Assembly (NCBI RefSeq): GCF_013149785.1
Contig: NZ_JABEZU010000003.1
Coordinates: 124,001-188,000 of the forward strand
Length of the DNA: 64,000 nt
Source: Isoptericola halotolerans
GTDB taxonomy: Bacteria > Actinomycetota > Actinomycetes > Actinomycetales > Cellulomonadaceae
Direction: 5' to 3'
Of the stretch, positions 26,624-36,370 are shown piece by piece. Every line of letters begins with the position of its first letter. Positions within the stretch are counted from its first letter, which is position 1. The notes under the pieces are model-generated. The model was not told where the DNA came from. It made no database searches and saw nothing but the letters and a program-made list of their open reading frames with translations. Position numbers and translations under genes: made by a program.

Positions 26624-28603
26624 GTGGCCAACTCCAGCACGAAGCGATCGCGTCCGGTACGCACGCTCGTGGTCTTCGCGATCCTGTCCATGGTGGTGCC
26701 GTTCGCGGCGTTGCTCGCCGGGATCTACTTCGATCCGAAGTCGGACGACAACCCTGACGGTGCGACCCCGACGCCGGGGCTCGCCCTCGACCTGCAGGGT
26801 GGCACCCAGATCATCCTGACGCCGATCTCCACCGACGGCTCGGAGATCACCGAGGAGGCGATCGACGAGTCGATCAACGTCATCCGGCAGCGCATCGACT
26901 CCTCGGGTGTCGCCGAGGCCGAGATCGCCAACCAGGGTGGCGGCAACATCGTGGTCGGCATCCCGGGCGAGGTGGACCAGGCGACGATCGACCTGGTCTC
27001 GCAGCCCGCGCAGATGCGGTTCCGCCCGGTGCTCACGTACACGATGGGCCTGCCCGCCGACGAAGCCGCAGAGGACGAGCCCGCGACGGAGGACGGCGCT
27101 GACGACGGGGCCGAGGATGCCGCTGACGACGGGGCCCAGGACGGCGCTGACGACGGGGCCGAGGAAGGCTCCGACGAGGCGGCCGAGGAGGGCTCCGCCG
27201 CCGACGTCGACGCACGCATCGCGGAGGAGGCCACCGAGGTCGACCCCACCGACCTCTCCGACCTGGCGCAGATCACGCCGGCCGTGCAGGAGAAGTTCGA
27301 CGCGCTGGACTGCACCGACCCGGAGAACCTGATCGGCGGCGGCGGTGACGACCCGGACCTGGTGCTGGTCACCTGCGCCAACGACGGCAGCTTCATGAAG
27401 TACATCCTGGGACCGATGGAGGTCGACGGGACGCACGTGACGACGGCCAGCTCCGGCCTGGTGCCGGGGCCGAACGGCTCGGTCACCAACGAGTGGGGCG
27501 TCTTCATGGAGATGGACGCCGAGGGCACGGCCGACTTCCGCGACACCACGCAGCGCCTGCAGGGCCTCGAGGAGCCCCGCAACCAGTTCGGCATCGTCCT
27601 CGACGGGCTGGTCATCTCCGCACCGTCGCTGGCGCCTGGCGTGATCATCTCCGACGGCCGCCCGCAGATCTCCGGCAACTTCACCCGGGACTCGGCGGCC
27701 ACGTTGGCCAACCAGCTGAGCTTCGGGTCCTTGCCGATCGCCTACGAGGTCCAGAGCCAGGAGACCATCTCGGCGACCCTCGGCTCGGAGCAGCTGCGCA
27801 ACGGCCTGATCGCGGGTCTCGTCGGCATGGTGCTCGTCGTCGTCTACTCGATGTTCCAGTACCGGGCGCTGGGCCTGCTGACCGTGGTCTCGCTGCTGGT
27901 CGCAGGCGCTATCACCTTCGTGGCGATCGACCTGCTGTCGTGGACCATGGGCTACCGGCTGTCGCTCGCGGGTGTGGCCGGCCTGATCGTGGCGATCGGC
28001 TTCGTGGTGGACTCGTTCGTCGTCTACTTCGAACGCGTCCGTGACGAGCTGCGGGACGGACGCTCCTTGGCGATGGCTGTCGAACGCGGCTGGAAGCGGG
28101 CCCGGCGTACCGTGCTGGCCGCCAAGACGGTGAACCTCATGTCGGCGGTGATCCTGTACTTCATCTCCGTGGGAGGGGTCCAGGGCTTCGCCTTCACACT
28201 GGGTCTGACGACCCTGGTCGACATCCTGGTCGTGTTCTGCTTCACGCACCCGATGATGCAGGTGATGACCAAGATTCCGTTCTTCCGGGACGGGCACCCC
28301 CTGTCCGGCCTGTCCCCGGACCGGCTCCGGGGCAGCAAGGGTCCCCGGTACGTGGGGGCCGGGCGCTTCTCCGCGCCGGCGGGTGCGCCCTCCACCAGCT
28401 CGCCGGACGACCCGCAGGAACGGCAGCCGGTCCTGGCCGGTAGCGGTGCGAAGGGTGCGGCGGCCGCTGCGGGCGGTCGGATGACGATCGCCGAGCGCCG
28501 GGCCGCGGCTCGCCGCGCCGAGCGCGACGGGATCGGCGACGACCCCGGTGTCACGGGCGAGGACGCCCCCACTGATTCCGGCACGAACGAGGAGAACCGC
28601 TGA
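26624..28603 (+). CDS. secD: Protein translocase subunit SecD
   Basis: A 659-residue membrane protein that uses the proton gradient to help Sec export. After one membrane helix comes the periplasmic DLQGGTQIILTP block and the P1 head; the six-helix C-terminal part begins near residue 380 with NGLIAGLVGMVLVVVYS. An acidic insert of about 50 residues (about 145-195) contains a 24-bp tandem repeat. A polar cytoplasmic tail of about 90 residues follows the last helix. Stop overlaps the secF ATG by one base. Confidence 0.95.
   Translation: MANSSTKRSRPVRTLVVFAILSMVVPFAALLAGIYFDPKSDDNPDGATPTPGLALDLQGGTQIILTPISTDGSEITEEAIDESINVIRQRIDSSGVAEAEIANQGGGNIVVGIPGEVDQATIDLVSQPAQMRFRPVLTYTMGLPADEAAEDEPATEDGADDGAEDAADDGAQDGADDGAEEGSDEAAEEGSAADVDARIAEEATEVDPTDLSDLAQITPAVQEKFDALDCTDPENLIGGGGDDPDLVLVTCANDGSFMKYILGPMEVDGTHVTTASSGLVPGPNGSVTNEWGVFMEMDAEGTADFRDTTQRLQGLEEPRNQFGIVLDGLVISAPSLAPGVIISDGRPQISGNFTRDSAATLANQLSFGSLPIAYEVQSQETISATLGSEQLRNGLIAGLVGMVLVVVYSMFQYRALGLLTVVSLLVAGAITFVAIDLLSWTMGYRLSLAGVAGLIVAIGFVVDSFVVYFERVRDELRDGRSLAMAVERGWKRARRTVLAAKTVNLMSAVILYFISVGGVQGFAFTLGLTTLVDILVVFCFTHPMMQVMTKIPFFRDGHPLSGLSPDRLRGSKGPRYVGAGRFSAPAGAPSTSSPDDPQERQPVLAGSGAKGAAAAAGGRMTIAERRAAARRAERDGIGDDPGVTGEDAPTDSGTNEENR
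27098..27169 (+). repeat. 24-bp tandem repeat in secD
   Basis: Three in-frame copies with period 24 (27098-27121, 27122-27145, 27146-27169), each beginning GCTGACGACGGGGCC and coding for A-D-D-G-A-x-x-x. They lie in the acidic insert of the SecD periplasmic domain and are likely length-variable between strains. Confidence 0.85.
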
Positions 28604-29703
28604 TGGCCGGCAAGCTCAACTTCGCCCGGTGGGGCAACGACCTGTACACGGGTCAGCGCTCGTACCCGATCGTCCAGAAGCGGCGCCTGTGGTTCTCGAT
28701 CGTCGCCGCCTTCGGCGTGGCCGCGATCCTCGTCCTCGGCATCAAGGGCCTCACGCTCGGGATCGACTTCCGGGGCGGCTCGCAGTTCACCGTCACCCAG
28801 GCCCAGACCACCGAGCAGTCGGTGGGCATCGAGGCGGTCCAGGAGATCCTCCCCGAGGAGGAGCCCCGGGTCGCGGTCCTGGGCGGGAGCGCCGTCCGTG
28901 TCCAGACCACCCTGGTCGAGGGTGCCGAGGAGCAGGCCGTCGTCGAGGCGTTGGCAGACGCCTACGGCGTCGACCCGCAGGCGGTCGATGCGTCGTTCGT
29001 CGGACCGACCTGGGGAGAGCGCGTCTCGGAGCGGGCCCTGTGGGCGACCATCGTCTTCGTGCTCGCCGCTGCGGTCTTCATGGCGATCTACTTCCGCGCC
29101 TGGCAGATGTCGGTCGCGGGTATCCTCGCGATGCTCTCCGACCTGCTGATCTCTGCGGGCGTCTACGCGCTGGTCGGCTGGGAGGTCACACCCTCGACCG
29201 TCATCGGCTTCCTGACGATCCTCGGCTTCTCGCTGTACGACAAGATGGTCGTCTTCGACAAGGTGCGGGAGAACACCGCCGGCGTCCTGGACCAGACGCG
29301 CAACACGTATGCCGAACGCGCCAACCTGGGTGTGAACCAGACGATGGTGCGCTCCATCAACACGTCCGTCCTGTCGCTGCTGCCCGTGGCGGGCATCCTG
29401 TTCATCGGCGCGCTGTGGTTGGGTGCGGGCACGCTGCGGGACCTGTCGCTGTCGCTCTTCGTGGGGATCCTGGTGGGGGCGACGTCCTCCATCTTCCTGG
29501 CGACGCCGCTCGACGTGGCCCTCCGGGAGCGGGACCCCAAGTACCGGGAGCACACGGAGCGCGTCCTGGCGCTGCGACAGGAGCTCGCCGCGTCGGGGGG
29601 CGAGGAGGCCGAGCTCGCCGCCGCTGCCGCCGGTCGCTCGCAGCTCATCCCGGGCCACCACCAGGGGAACGCTGCGCAGCCGAGGCGCAAGCGTGCACGG
29701 TGA
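28603..29703 (+). CDS. secF: Protein translocase subunit SecF
   Basis: A 366-residue partner of SecD with six membrane helices. The family blocks FRGGSQFTV (about 57), ATIVFVLAAAVFMAIYFR and SLYDKMVVFDKVRENT are present. GAGGAG lies before the ATG, which overlaps the secD stop. The C-terminal tail is polar and basic. apt starts within 11 bp downstream. Confidence 0.96.
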   Translation: MAGKLNFARWGNDLYTGQRSYPIVQKRRLWFSIVAAFGVAAILVLGIKGLTLGIDFRGGSQFTVTQAQTTEQSVGIEAVQEILPEEEPRVAVLGGSAVRVQTTLVEGAEEQAVVEALADAYGVDPQAVDASFVGPTWGERVSERALWATIVFVLAAAVFMAIYFRAWQMSVAGILAMLSDLLISAGVYALVGWEVTPSTVIGFLTILGFSLYDKMVVFDKVRENTAGVLDQTRNTYAERANLGVNQTMVRSINTSVLSLLPVAGILFIGALWLGAGTLRDLSLSLFVGILVGATSSIFLATPLDVALRERDPKYREHTERVLALRQELAASGGEEAELAAAAAGRSQLIPGHHQGNAAQPRRKRAR

Positions 29704-29713
29704 CACCACCGGC

Positions 29714-30289
29714 ATGACGGACGACATCTCGCTCGTCGCCCTGTCCGGGCTCGGCCCGGACAGGGCGGCCGAGGTGCGGGCGCTCGTCCGGGACGTCCCG
29801 GACTACCCGCACCCGCCCGTGGTCTTCCGCGACATCACCCCGCTCCTGGCGGACGGCGGGGCCTTCGGGGACGTGATCGAGGCGTTCGCCGACCTGGCCG
29901 AGGCGCACGGCGGCATCGACGTCGTCGCCGGCATGGAAGCACGAGGTTTCCTCCTGGGCGCGCCGCTCGCCACCCGGCTGGGAGTCGGTTTCGTGCCGCT
30001 GCGCAAGGCCGGCAAGCTGCCGCCCCCGGTGGAACGCGTGGACTACGAGCTCGAGTACGGTTCGGCGTCGATCGAGCTGCGCACCGGAACACTCCGACCG
30101 GGTTCCCGTGTTCTCCTGGTGGACGACGTGCTGGCCACCGGCGGGACCGCTCGGGCCGCAGCCACCCTGGTGGAGCGGTGCGGCGCCGTCGTCGCCGGCC
30201 TGGCGTTCCTGCTCGAGCTCGCCGGGCTGGGCGGTCGTGAACGGCTCGCCGGGAGGACGGTCGACACCCTGTTGCGAGCGGAGTCGTAG
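29714..30289 (+). CDS. apt: Adenine phosphoribosyltransferase
   Basis: A 191-residue purine-salvage enzyme that makes AMP from adenine and PRPP. The PRPP-binding motif is [14 protein letters not shown] (about 135-148), and [16 protein letters not shown] is the type-specific block. The ATG at 29714 gives a normal length; an in-frame GTG at 29693 within the end of secF is possible. Conserved order secD, secF, apt, rel as in mycobacteria. Confidence 0.93.
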   Translation: MTDDISLVALSGLGPDRAAEVRALVRDVPDYPHPPVVFRDITPLLADGGAFGDVIEAFADLAEAHGGIDVVAGMEARGFLLGAPLATRLGVGFVPLRKAGKLPPPVERVDYELEYGSASIELRTGTLRPGSRVLLVDDVLATGGTARAAATLVERCGAVVAGLAFLLELAGLGGRERLAGRTVDTLLRAES

Positions 30290-30339
30290 ACTTGCCGTCC
30301 CGCACGTCGCCCGACCGGCGTTGGTGGAAGGAGGTGCCC

Positions 30340-32682
30340 GTGGCTGACGAGACGCAGGTCAAGCGCGCCGCCGAGGCCCCTCGCCCCGGCACGGGGAACC
30401 GTGTCCGGAACCGGCTCGTGCGTCTGGGTGTCCGCGGTGCCCCGGCGAACACCCCGGCGCTGGAGCCGCTGCTGCAGGCCGTGCGCACCAACCACCCGAA
30501 GAGCGACCTGAGCGTCCTGGAGCGGGCCTACGCCACCGCGGAGAAGGCCCACCGTGGACAGCAGCGCAAGTCCGGGGACCCGTACATCACGCATCCTGTG
30601 GCGGTCTCCACGATCCTCGCAGAGCTCGGTTTCGACGGGGCGACGTTGGCGGCGGCACTGCTGCACGACACCGTCGAGGACACCGACTACTCGCTGGACG
30701 ATCTCACCCGGGAGTTCGGCGCCGAGATCGCGATGCTCGTCGACGGTGTCACCAAGCTCGACAAGGTCACCTACGGCGATGCTGCGCAGGCCGAGACCGT
30801 GCGCAAGATGGTCGTCGCGATGGCCAAGGACATCCGCGTGCTGGTCATCAAGCTCGCCGACCGTCTGCACAACGCACGGACCTGGAAGTACGTGTCGGGC
30901 TCGTCGGCGTCCCGCAAGGCTCGCGAGACGCTCGAGATCTACGCGCCCCTGGCCCACCGCCTCGGGATGAACACCATCAAGTGGGAGCTGGAGGACCTCT
31001 CCTTCCAGACTCTGTACCCCAAGGTGTACGACGAGATCGTGCACCTCGTCGCCGAGCGTGCTCCGGCCCGTGAGGAGTACCTCGGGGTGGTGCGTGAGCA
31101 GATCTCGGCGGACCTGCGTGGTGCCAAGATCCGGGCCACGGTCACCGGCCGGCCGAAGCACTACTACTCGATCTACCAGAAGATGATCGTGCGGGGGCAC
31201 GACTTCGCCGAGATCTACGACCTCGTCGGCACGAGGGTGCTCGTCGACTCGGTCCGCGACTGCTACGCGGCGCTCGGCGCGCTGCACGCCCGGTGGAACC
31301 CGGTACCGGGGCGGTTCAAGGACTACATCGCGATGCCGAAGTTCAACATGTACCAGTCGTTGCACACGACGGTGGTGGGGCCGGGCGGCAAGCCGGTGGA
31401 GATCCAGATCCGCACGCACGACATGCACCGGCGCGCGGAGTTCGGGGTCGCGGCGCACTGGAAGTACAAGGAGTCCGCCCGGGCCGCGAAGGACGGTTCG
31501 AAGGACCCGCGCGCGAACGACATGGCCTGGCTGCGCCAGCTCGTCGACTGGCAGCGCGAGACGGCCGACCCGGGGGAGTTCCTCGACTCGCTGCGCTACG
31601 AGATCGGCGCGGCCGAGGTGTACGTCTTCACCCCCAAGGGCGAGGTCATGGCGTTGCCCGCCGGAGCGACCCCGGTCGACTTCGCGTACTCGGTCCACAC
31701 CGAGGTCGGTCACCGCACCATGGGTGCCCGCGTGAACGGCCGTCTCGTGCCGCTCGACTCTCCGCTGCAGAACGGCGACGTGGTCGAGGTGCTCACGTCG
31801 AAGGCCGACACCGCGGGGCCCTCTCAGGACTGGCTGGCGTTCGTGAAGTCCGGCCGGGCCCGCAACAAGATCCGCCAGTGGTTCACCAAGGAACGGCGCG
31901 AGGAGGCCGTCGAGCGGGGCAAGGACGCCATCACGAAGGCGATGCGCAAGCAGAACCTGCCGATCCAGCGGTTGCTGAGCCACGAGACGCTGGTGGGCCT
32001 GGCGAACGAGCTGCGCTATGCGGACGTGACGGCGTTGTACGCCGCGGTCGGCGAGAACAACGTCTCGGCGCAGCACGTGGTCGAGTCGCTGGTGAAGTCG
32101 CTCGGCGGCGAGGACGGCACGGCGGAGGACACGGCCGAGGCCGCGCGTCCTGGTCAGGCCACACGCCGGTCCCGGTCGACCGGTGACCCGGGGGTGGCGG
32201 TCAAGGGTGTCGAGGACATCTGGGTCAAGCTCGCCAAGTGCTGCACGCCGGTACCGGGTGACGAGATCGTCGGCTTCGTGACCCGTGGTGCCGGGGTGAG
32301 CGTGCACCGCGCCGACTGCGCGAACATCGTCCAGCTGCGCTCCCAGCCCGAGCGGATGGTCGACGTCGAGTGGACCACGGGGGCGAACACGATGTTCCTC
32401 GTGCAGATCCAGGTCGAGGCTCTCGACAGGTCGCGGCTGCTGTCCGACGTGACACGGGTGCTGTCCGACCACCACGTCAACATCCTGTCCGCGACGGTGT
32501 CGACCTCGACCGATCGGATCGCGATCTCCCGGTTCGTGTTCGAGATGGCCGAGCCGGCCCATCTGCAGCAGGTGCTGGCCGCAGCCCGCAAGATCGACGG
32601 GGTCTTCGACGTCTACCGGATCACCGGGACGAAGGCCGCCGACGTCGGCAGCGTCGCCCCGGAGGCGCCGGCGGACGCCTGA
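30340..32682 (+). CDS. relA: Bifunctional (p)ppGpp synthetase/hydrolase RelA/SpoT
   Basis: A 780-residue stringent-response enzyme. Domains in order: HD hydrolase ([13 protein letters not shown], about 110), synthetase ([26 protein letters not shown]), TGS ([20 protein letters not shown]), and C-terminal ACT (from about 700). The synthetase loop has RFKD, the charge pattern of bifunctional enzymes rather than ExDD of synthetase-only RelA. GAAGGAGG precedes the GTG at 30340; TAGACT at 30287-30292 could be its -10. A longer frame from 30292 is less likely. Confidence 0.96.
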   Translation: MADETQVKRAAEAPRPGTGNRVRNRLVRLGVRGAPANTPALEPLLQAVRTNHPKSDLSVLERAYATAEKAHRGQQRKSGDPYITHPVAVSTILAELGFDGATLAAALLHDTVEDTDYSLDDLTREFGAEIAMLVDGVTKLDKVTYGDAAQAETVRKMVVAMAKDIRVLVIKLADRLHNARTWKYVSGSSASRKARETLEIYAPLAHRLGMNTIKWELEDLSFQTLYPKVYDEIVHLVAERAPAREEYLGVVREQISADLRGAKIRATVTGRPKHYYSIYQKMIVRGHDFAEIYDLVGTRVLVDSVRDCYAALGALHARWNPVPGRFKDYIAMPKFNMYQSLHTTVVGPGGKPVEIQIRTHDMHRRAEFGVAAHWKYKESARAAKDGSKDPRANDMAWLRQLVDWQRETADPGEFLDSLRYEIGAAEVYVFTPKGEVMALPAGATPVDFAYSVHTEVGHRTMGARVNGRLVPLDSPLQNGDVVEVLTSKADTAGPSQDWLAFVKSGRARNKIRQWFTKERREEAVERGKDAITKAMRKQNLPIQRLLSHETLVGLANELRYADVTALYAAVGENNVSAQHVVESLVKSLGGEDGTAEDTAEAARPGQATRRSRSTGDPGVAVKGVEDIWVKLAKCCTPVPGDEIVGFVTRGAGVSVHRADCANIVQLRSQPERMVDVEWTTGANTMFLVQIQVEALDRSRLLSDVTRVLSDHHVNILSATVSTSTDRIAISRFVFEMAEPAHLQQVLAAARKIDGVFDVYRITGTKAADVGSVAPEAPADA

Positions 32683-32739
32683 CGACCGGTCCGCCCGACA
32701 CGGCTCGCCTGACACCGAGCGCCCCCTGGCGTCACGGCG

Positions 32740-32745
32740 TAGGTT
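32740..32745 (+). promoter_or_regulatory. -10 box of ligC (probably leaderless)
   Basis: TAGGTT ends 7 bases before the ATG of the DNA ligase gene, the geometry of a leaderless transcript. No ribosome site is visible between. Confidence 0.5.
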
Positions 32746-32752
32746 CACCCCC

Positions 32753-33928
32753 ATGGACCTTCCTCTGGAAGCCCCGATCCGACCGATGCTAGCCCGCGCG
32801 GTCGCTGCTGTGCCTGATCAGCCCGACGGCCGGGCCGACTGGGTGTACGAACCGAAGTGGGACGGCTTCCGGGCGATCGTCTACCGCGACGGCGACGACG
32901 TCCGTCTCGACTCCCGCAACACCAAGCCCATGCAGCGGTACTTCCCCGAGGTCGTCGAGGCCGTGCGTGCCGAGCTTCCGCCGCGGTGCGTCGTGGACGG
33001 CGAGATCGTCGTCGCCCGCCCTCCGGAGAGGCCCGGTGACGTCGCGCGCCTCGACTTCGACACGCTCAGTCAGCGGATCCATCCGGCGGAGTCACGCGTC
33101 CGGCTGCTCGCGTCGACGGTGCCGGCCAGCCTGGTGGTCTTCGACGTGCTCGCCGAGGGCGACGAGGACCTGAGCGACCGGCCGCTGTCCGAACGGCTGG
33201 AGCGTCTCGACGGGTTCGCACTGCACGGACCGCAGGTGCACGCCACGCCGCGCACGGGCGACGCCGCCGTCGCCCGTGGATGGCTGGAGACGTTCGAGGG
33301 GGCGGGGCTGGACGGCGTGATCGCGAAGCCCTCCGACAGCTCGTACGAGCCGAACAAGCGGGGCTGGCTCAAGATCAAGCACGCCCGCACCGCCGACGTC
33401 GTGCTGGCCGGCCTGCGCGAGCACAAGACCTCGACGCCGGAGCGTCCGCTCGTGGGCTCGCTGCTCCTGGGCCTCTACCAGGACCGCACCGACGACAGCA
33501 CGGACGGCCGCACGACGCTGCAGTTCGTCGGGGTGGCGGCGTCCTTCCCTGCCGCCCGTCGTGCAGCCCTGTACGACGAGCTGGCCCCGTTGATGCTCGA
33601 GCCGGGGTCCTCCGAGGCGGGCCGGCACCCGTGGGCCGACTGGCAGGACCCGGCGGTCGCCGACGGCACGGCGGGGCGACGGCGCCCCGGCGCGCAGTCG
33701 CGGTGGAGCGCCGGCAAGGACCTGTCCTTCACCCCGCTGCGTGCCGAGCGCGTCCTCGAGGTCGGCTACGACCACATGGAGGGTGCGCGGTTCCGGCACA
33801 CGGCCCAGTTCAAGCGGTGGCGTCCTGACCGTGAGCCGGCGAGCTGCACCTACGACCAGCTCGTCGAGCCGGTCGGCTACGACCTGGCCAGCCTGCTGCC
33901 CGGTGCTCCGGGCACGGGGGACCGATGA
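32753..33928 (+). CDS. ligC: ATP-dependent DNA ligase, LigC type
   Basis: A 391-residue ligase with the nucleotidyl transferase motifs: I EPKWDGFRA (adenylated Lys), III VVDGEIV, IV LDGVIAKP and V WLKIKH, then an OB fold with RFRHTAQFKRWR. It lacks extra domains, so it matches the short LigC of mycobacteria (Rv3731), which joins nicks in ribonucleotide-containing DNA and serves backup repair. Mycobacterial ligC also lies beside a LigD-type polymerase gene, as here at 34534. Confidence 0.92.
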   Translation: MDLPLEAPIRPMLARAVAAVPDQPDGRADWVYEPKWDGFRAIVYRDGDDVRLDSRNTKPMQRYFPEVVEAVRAELPPRCVVDGEIVVARPPERPGDVARLDFDTLSQRIHPAESRVRLLASTVPASLVVFDVLAEGDEDLSDRPLSERLERLDGFALHGPQVHATPRTGDAAVARGWLETFEGAGLDGVIAKPSDSSYEPNKRGWLKIKHARTADVVLAGLREHKTSTPERPLVGSLLLGLYQDRTDDSTDGRTTLQFVGVAASFPAARRAALYDELAPLMLEPGSSEAGRHPWADWQDPAVADGTAGRRRPGAQSRWSAGKDLSFTPLRAERVLEVGYDHMEGARFRHTAQFKRWRPDREPASCTYDQLVEPVGYDLASLLPGAPGTGDR

Positions 33929-33957
33929 TTCCCGGACGCCACGAGGGTCGGTAGCGC

Positions 33958-34515
33958 ATGGGAACGGTGAGATTCGGGATGATCAGCTGCTCGCTGGACG
34001 GTTACGTCAACGATCGTGACGGAGAGATCGGGTGGACGGCGCCCAGCGACGACCGGCACGCGTTCATCAACCAACGGGTGGGTGACGTGAGCGTGTTCGT
34101 GATGGGCCGAGAGATGTACGAGATGCTCCGTGTGTGGGACGACTGGCCACCGGGCCGGGAGGTCGAGGACGAGTTCGCGGCGCTGTGGGCCCGGACGGAG
34201 AAGATCGTCTGCTCGGACACGCTCGGGCCGGTGGGCGCGCCGCGCACCACGGTCGAGCCGAGGTTGACCCTGGACCGCCTGGACCGGATCGTCGCGGAGA
34301 CCGACGGCGTCGTCGAGGTCTCCGGACCCACGACCGCTGCCGACGCGCTGCGGTCCGGCCGGGTCGACGAGATCGACGTCTTCGTCCTGCCACGGGTCGT
34401 CGGCGCGGGCAGGCGTGCCCTGCCGGACGGGATGGAGGCGATGCTCGAGCTGAAGGAGAGCCGGGCGTTCAGCGACGGCGCGGTCTACCTGTCGTACGGG
34501 CGTCCCCGGGCCTGA
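33958..34515 (+). CDS. Dihydrofolate reductase family protein (RibD C-terminal type)
   Basis: A 185-residue protein of the DHFR/RibD fold. The N-terminal VRFGMISCSLDGYVND and VEVSGPTTAADALRSGRVDEIDVFVLP are family blocks; such proteins reduce small pterin- or pyrimidine-like substrates or are of unknown function. The ATG is at the same transcript side as ligC, 29 bp downstream of it, so both may be co-transcribed. Substrate cannot be assigned. Confidence 0.82.
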   Translation: MGTVRFGMISCSLDGYVNDRDGEIGWTAPSDDRHAFINQRVGDVSVFVMGREMYEMLRVWDDWPPGREVEDEFAALWARTEKIVCSDTLGPVGAPRTTVEPRLTLDRLDRIVAETDGVVEVSGPTTAADALRSGRVDEIDVFVLPRVVGAGRRALPDGMEAMLELKESRAFSDGAVYLSYGRPRA

Positions 34516-34533
34516 GGGCCCGATCCGGTGCGG

Positions 34534-35613
34534 TCAGCCGCCGGACTGCTCGCGTCCCTTGGCGCGGCTCGGCTGCACCCGCTTCGGCTCGCCCGGCATC
34601 TTGGGGTACTCGGGCGGGTACGGCAGGTCGCCGAGGCCGTGGTCGGTCTCGTCGCGCCGGGCCAGCTCGAGCGCGGCGTCCAGCGAGCAGTCCGTCGCCG
34701 TGTCGCGATCGGCGCGCAGCGGTGCGAACAGGTCTCCGCCCTCCGCGAACCGTGCCGGCACGGTCGCCACCGTGAAGTCGTCGGGGCGGGCCTGGCCGAG
34801 CTCGTCCCACGTCAGCGGGGTCGAGACGGTGGCGCGGGGGTTGGGCCGGATCGAGTACGCCGAGGCGATCGTGCGGTCGCGAGCCATCTGGTTGTAGTCG
34901 ACGAAGATCTTCTCGCCCCGCTCCTCCTTCCACCACCGTGTGGTGACCTGTTCGGGCAGCCGACGCTCCAGCTCGCGGCCGATCGCGATGGTGGCGCGCC
35001 GGGCCTGCGTGAACGACCACCGCGGTGACAACGGGACGAAGACGTGGACTCCCCGGCCCCCCGAGGTCTTCGGGTAGCCGACCAGGTCGAGCTCCTCGAG
35101 CAGGTCGCGCAGGTGCGGCGCGACCGCGGCCGCGTCGTCGAACGTCGTGCCGGGCTGGGGGTCGAGGTCGATGCGCAGCTGGTCGACGGCCTCGACGTCG
35201 TCGCGCCGGACGGGCCAGGGGTGGAACGTCAGCGTGCCCATCTGCGCGGCCCAGGCGACCACGGCCAGCTCGTGCGGGGCGACCTCGTCCGCGGTGCGAC
35301 CGCTCGGGAAGGCGATCCGGGCGGTCTCCAGCCACGACGGAGCGCCCTTGGGCACGCGCTTCTGGTAGAACGCGTCGCCATGGCTGTCGGACCGGGTCGC
35401 CATCACCGCGCCCTCGAAGTAGCCCTTGGGCCACCGCTCCAGGGTGGTCGGGCGGTGCAGCAGCGCACCGAGGATCCCGTCGCCGACGGCGAGGAAGTAC
35501 TCCGCGACGTCGAGCTTGGTCAGTCCCGCCTCGGCGAAGACGACCCGGTCAGGGCTGGAGATGCGCACGGTGCGGCCGCCGACGTCGAGCTCGACCGCGT
35601 TCGAGGGAGCCAT
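34534..35613 (-). CDS. LigD-type primase-polymerase (PolDom)
   Basis: A 359-residue archaeo-eukaryotic primase fold polymerase, as in the stand-alone PolD1/Rv3730c. The catalytic DxD is RIDLDPQPG (about residue 148), the second motif TSGGRGVHVFVPLS, and the third KIFVDYNQMARDRTIAS. Stand-alone versions add ribonucleotides or fill gaps at DNA ends. It is convergent with the ligC side and 9 bp downstream of an AbiEi-like gene on the same strand. No ku gene is in this window. Confidence 0.92.
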   Translation of the reverse strand: MAPSNAVELDVGGRTVRISSPDRVVFAEAGLTKLDVAEYFLAVGDGILGALLHRPTTLERWPKGYFEGAVMATRSDSHGDAFYQKRVPKGAPSWLETARIAFPSGRTADEVAPHELAVVAWAAQMGTLTFHPWPVRRDDVEAVDQLRIDLDPQPGTTFDDAAAVAPHLRDLLEELDLVGYPKTSGGRGVHVFVPLSPRWSFTQARRATIAIGRELERRLPEQVTTRWWKEERGEKIFVDYNQMARDRTIASAYSIRPNPRATVSTPLTWDELGQARPDDFTVATVPARFAEGGDLFAPLRADRDTATDCSLDAALELARRDETDHGLGDLPYPPEYPKMPGEPKRVQPSRAKGREQSGG

Positions 35614-35622
35614 GACGCCACG

Positions 35623-36315
35623 CTACGCCGAGCCGGCCCCTGCCGCCGGTCCTGACCTGTCCGCGAGGGACGCCTCGGCGGCATCGAGCAACCGACGTGC
35701 GCGAGGTCTGCCGACCGCGCGGGTCCGCAGCTCCAGCGATCGTCGCGCCCGCCGCAGGTCGGCTCCCGCCCGGTGGACCAGGTCGAGCACGACCGGCACC
35801 GGGTCGGGGTCGTGGAGCACCAGCTCCACGACGGTGCGGTGCGGGACCGTGACCGGCACGCCGTCCAACAGGGTGGTGTCGCCGCGCAGGAGCGGGCTCT
35901 GCCACAACCGGGACCCGGGTGGTCGGTCCGGTTGATGCCGCCCGGCGCGGTAGGTGAGGTGCAGGACGCCGCCGTCGTCGTACCCGGTGTGCACCCATGC
36001 CGCGGTGCGCCCCGTCACGACGGCGCCCGACGGGACCTGCCGGGCCAGCAGGCCGGCACGCTCGTCGGGCCCGACGGCAGTTCCGGCAGGACAAGCGGCG
36101 TCCGGGCGCAGCAGCTGCACGTCCCCGTCACGCACCAGCGTCTGCCATGCCACGGGACCTCCGACATCGGACGGCCCGAGGACGACGCGCGTCGCTCGTA
36201 CCGGGGTGAGCAGGTCGCCGAGGGAGCGGGTGGCAGGGTCGGTGCGGGCGGCGGGCACGAGAACCTCCGGGACGACGACGGTGGCTGCGGTGCGAACGTA
36301 ACGCACCACAGCCAC
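35623..36315 (-). CDS. AbiEi-like protein
   Basis: A protein of about 230 residues. Its C-terminal two-thirds (AAWVHTGYDD, then DTTLLDGVPVTVPHRTVVELV and LRRARRSLELRTRAVGRPRARRLL) follows the pattern of actinobacterial AbiEi/DUF559-type proteins, which are type IV antitoxins or orphan transcription factors. The N-terminal winged helix seen in true AbiEi is not clear. GTG at 36315, 36309 and 36306 are all possible starts. No AbiEii toxin gene is adjacent. Its end is 9 bp from the polymerase gene, so the two are probably co-transcribed. Confidence 0.6.
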   Translation of the reverse strand: MAVVRYVRTAATVVVPEVLVPAARTDPATRSLGDLLTPVRATRVVLGPSDVGGPVAWQTLVRDGDVQLLRPDAACPAGTAVGPDERAGLLARQVPSGAVVTGRTAAWVHTGYDDGGVLHLTYRAGRHQPDRPPGSRLWQSPLLRGDTTLLDGVPVTVPHRTVVELVLHDPDPVPVVLDLVHRAGADLRRARRSLELRTRAVGRPRARRLLDAAEASLADRSGPAAGAGSA

Positions 36316-36336
36316 CGTCGGTCGGCCGGCACGGGC

Positions 36337-36367
36337 CGGCTGTGGACGACGTCGTCGTCCACAGCCG
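36337..36367. terminator. Hairpin between the DUF349 and AbiEi-like genes
   Basis: Two 14-base arms (36337-36350 with 36354-36367) with a 3-base loop GTC. The stem lies 4 bp past the DUF349 stop and just upstream of the AbiEi-like start, so it may end the DUF349 transcript and may reduce read-through into the polymerase gene. Confidence 0.75.
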
Positions 36368-36370
36368 TCG

